6,174 bases of DNA. Source: an uncultured Porphyromonadaceae bacterium. GTDB taxonomy: Bacteria > Bacteroidota > Bacteroidia > Bacteroidales > Muribaculaceae. Of the stretch, positions 6,145 through 6,174 are shown piece after piece. Location of the stretch: contig CAMWQY010000167.1 in assembly GCA_947176355.1 (NCBI GenBank), positions 1-6,174 of the forward strand, in the 5' to 3' direction. The notes under the pieces were generated by a model that was not told where the DNA came from, made no database searches, and saw nothing but the letters and a program-made list of their open reading frames with translations. Position numbers and translations under genes: made by a program. Positions within the stretch are counted from its first letter, which is position 1; each line of letters opens with the position of its first letter.

Positions 6145-6174
6145 ATGAAAAGATATATTCTTGGCATAATTGCT
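6145..6174 (+). CDS. Start of a third operon gene, probably exported (cut by window edge)
   Basis: ATG at 6145 opens a frame reading MKRYILGIIA to the end of the window. The Lys-Arg start followed by hydrophobic residues looks like the beginning of a signal peptide. It follows the GH105 stop by 78 bp in the same direction, after an A-rich stretch (CTAAAAAAGTTAAAC) typical of Bacteroidetes translation starts. No Bacteroidetes promoter was seen in the gap, so it probably belongs to the lyase operon. The product cannot be named from 10 residues. Confidence 0.6.
   Translation, partial: MKRYILGIIA

Noticed and set aside
1..6174. CRISPR array, tRNA, rRNA, insertion sequence or phage attachment site
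   Set aside because: No regularly spaced direct repeats, cloverleaf-like sequence, transposase frame or terminal inverted repeats were seen on either strand.

Overview
The window looks like a piece of a Bacteroidales chromosome, most likely from a gut Bacteroides/Muribaculaceae-type organism. The supports are: a Bacteroidetes-style HU protein; Bacteroidetes promoter elements (TTTG about 20 bp upstream of TAnnTTTG) in place of -35/-10 boxes; no Shine-Dalgarno sequences ahead of the starts; secreted proteins of types common in this order (a PepSY-like two-repeat protein and an acidic protein ending in a 'YDLQGR' tail); and a plant-polysaccharide locus. Placement below order level is inference.

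Left part (1-982). An HU-family gene runs rightward; only the first base of its start codon is missing. It faces a leftward gene for a small secreted PepSY-like protein. One long hairpin between them (303-338) can terminate both transcripts.

Middle (983-2793). A leftward 532-residue secreted protein of unknown function follows. It has two similar beta-rich units, a fibronectin-III-like region and a sorting-tail-like C-terminus. Its perfect 14-bp terminator hairpin directly abuts the putative promoter of the PepSY-like gene. The roughly 210-bp divergent gap to its right holds a textbook Bacteroidetes promoter for the rightward operon, a weaker leftward promoter, and two inverted repeats that each overlap a -33 position.

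Right part (2794-6174). A rightward operon encodes a secreted family PL11 rhamnogalacturonan lyase and, 42 bp on, a lipoprotein GH105 unsaturated rhamnogalacturonyl hydrolase. A third gene, cut by the window edge after 10 codons, begins 78 bp later. The two enzymes form a logical pathway: the lyase cuts the rhamnogalacturonan-I backbone and leaves an unsaturated galacturonic acid at the new non-reducing end, and the GH105 enzyme removes that residue. No SusC/SusD pair, regulator or transporter is visible, so this is either part of a larger pectin locus or a small satellite operon.

I see no clear evidence of a wholly new system, mobile element, CRISPR array, rRNA or tRNA. The less explained items are the 532-residue secreted protein, the inverted repeats in the divergent promoter region, and two overlapping, mutually exclusive hairpins after the GH105 gene.
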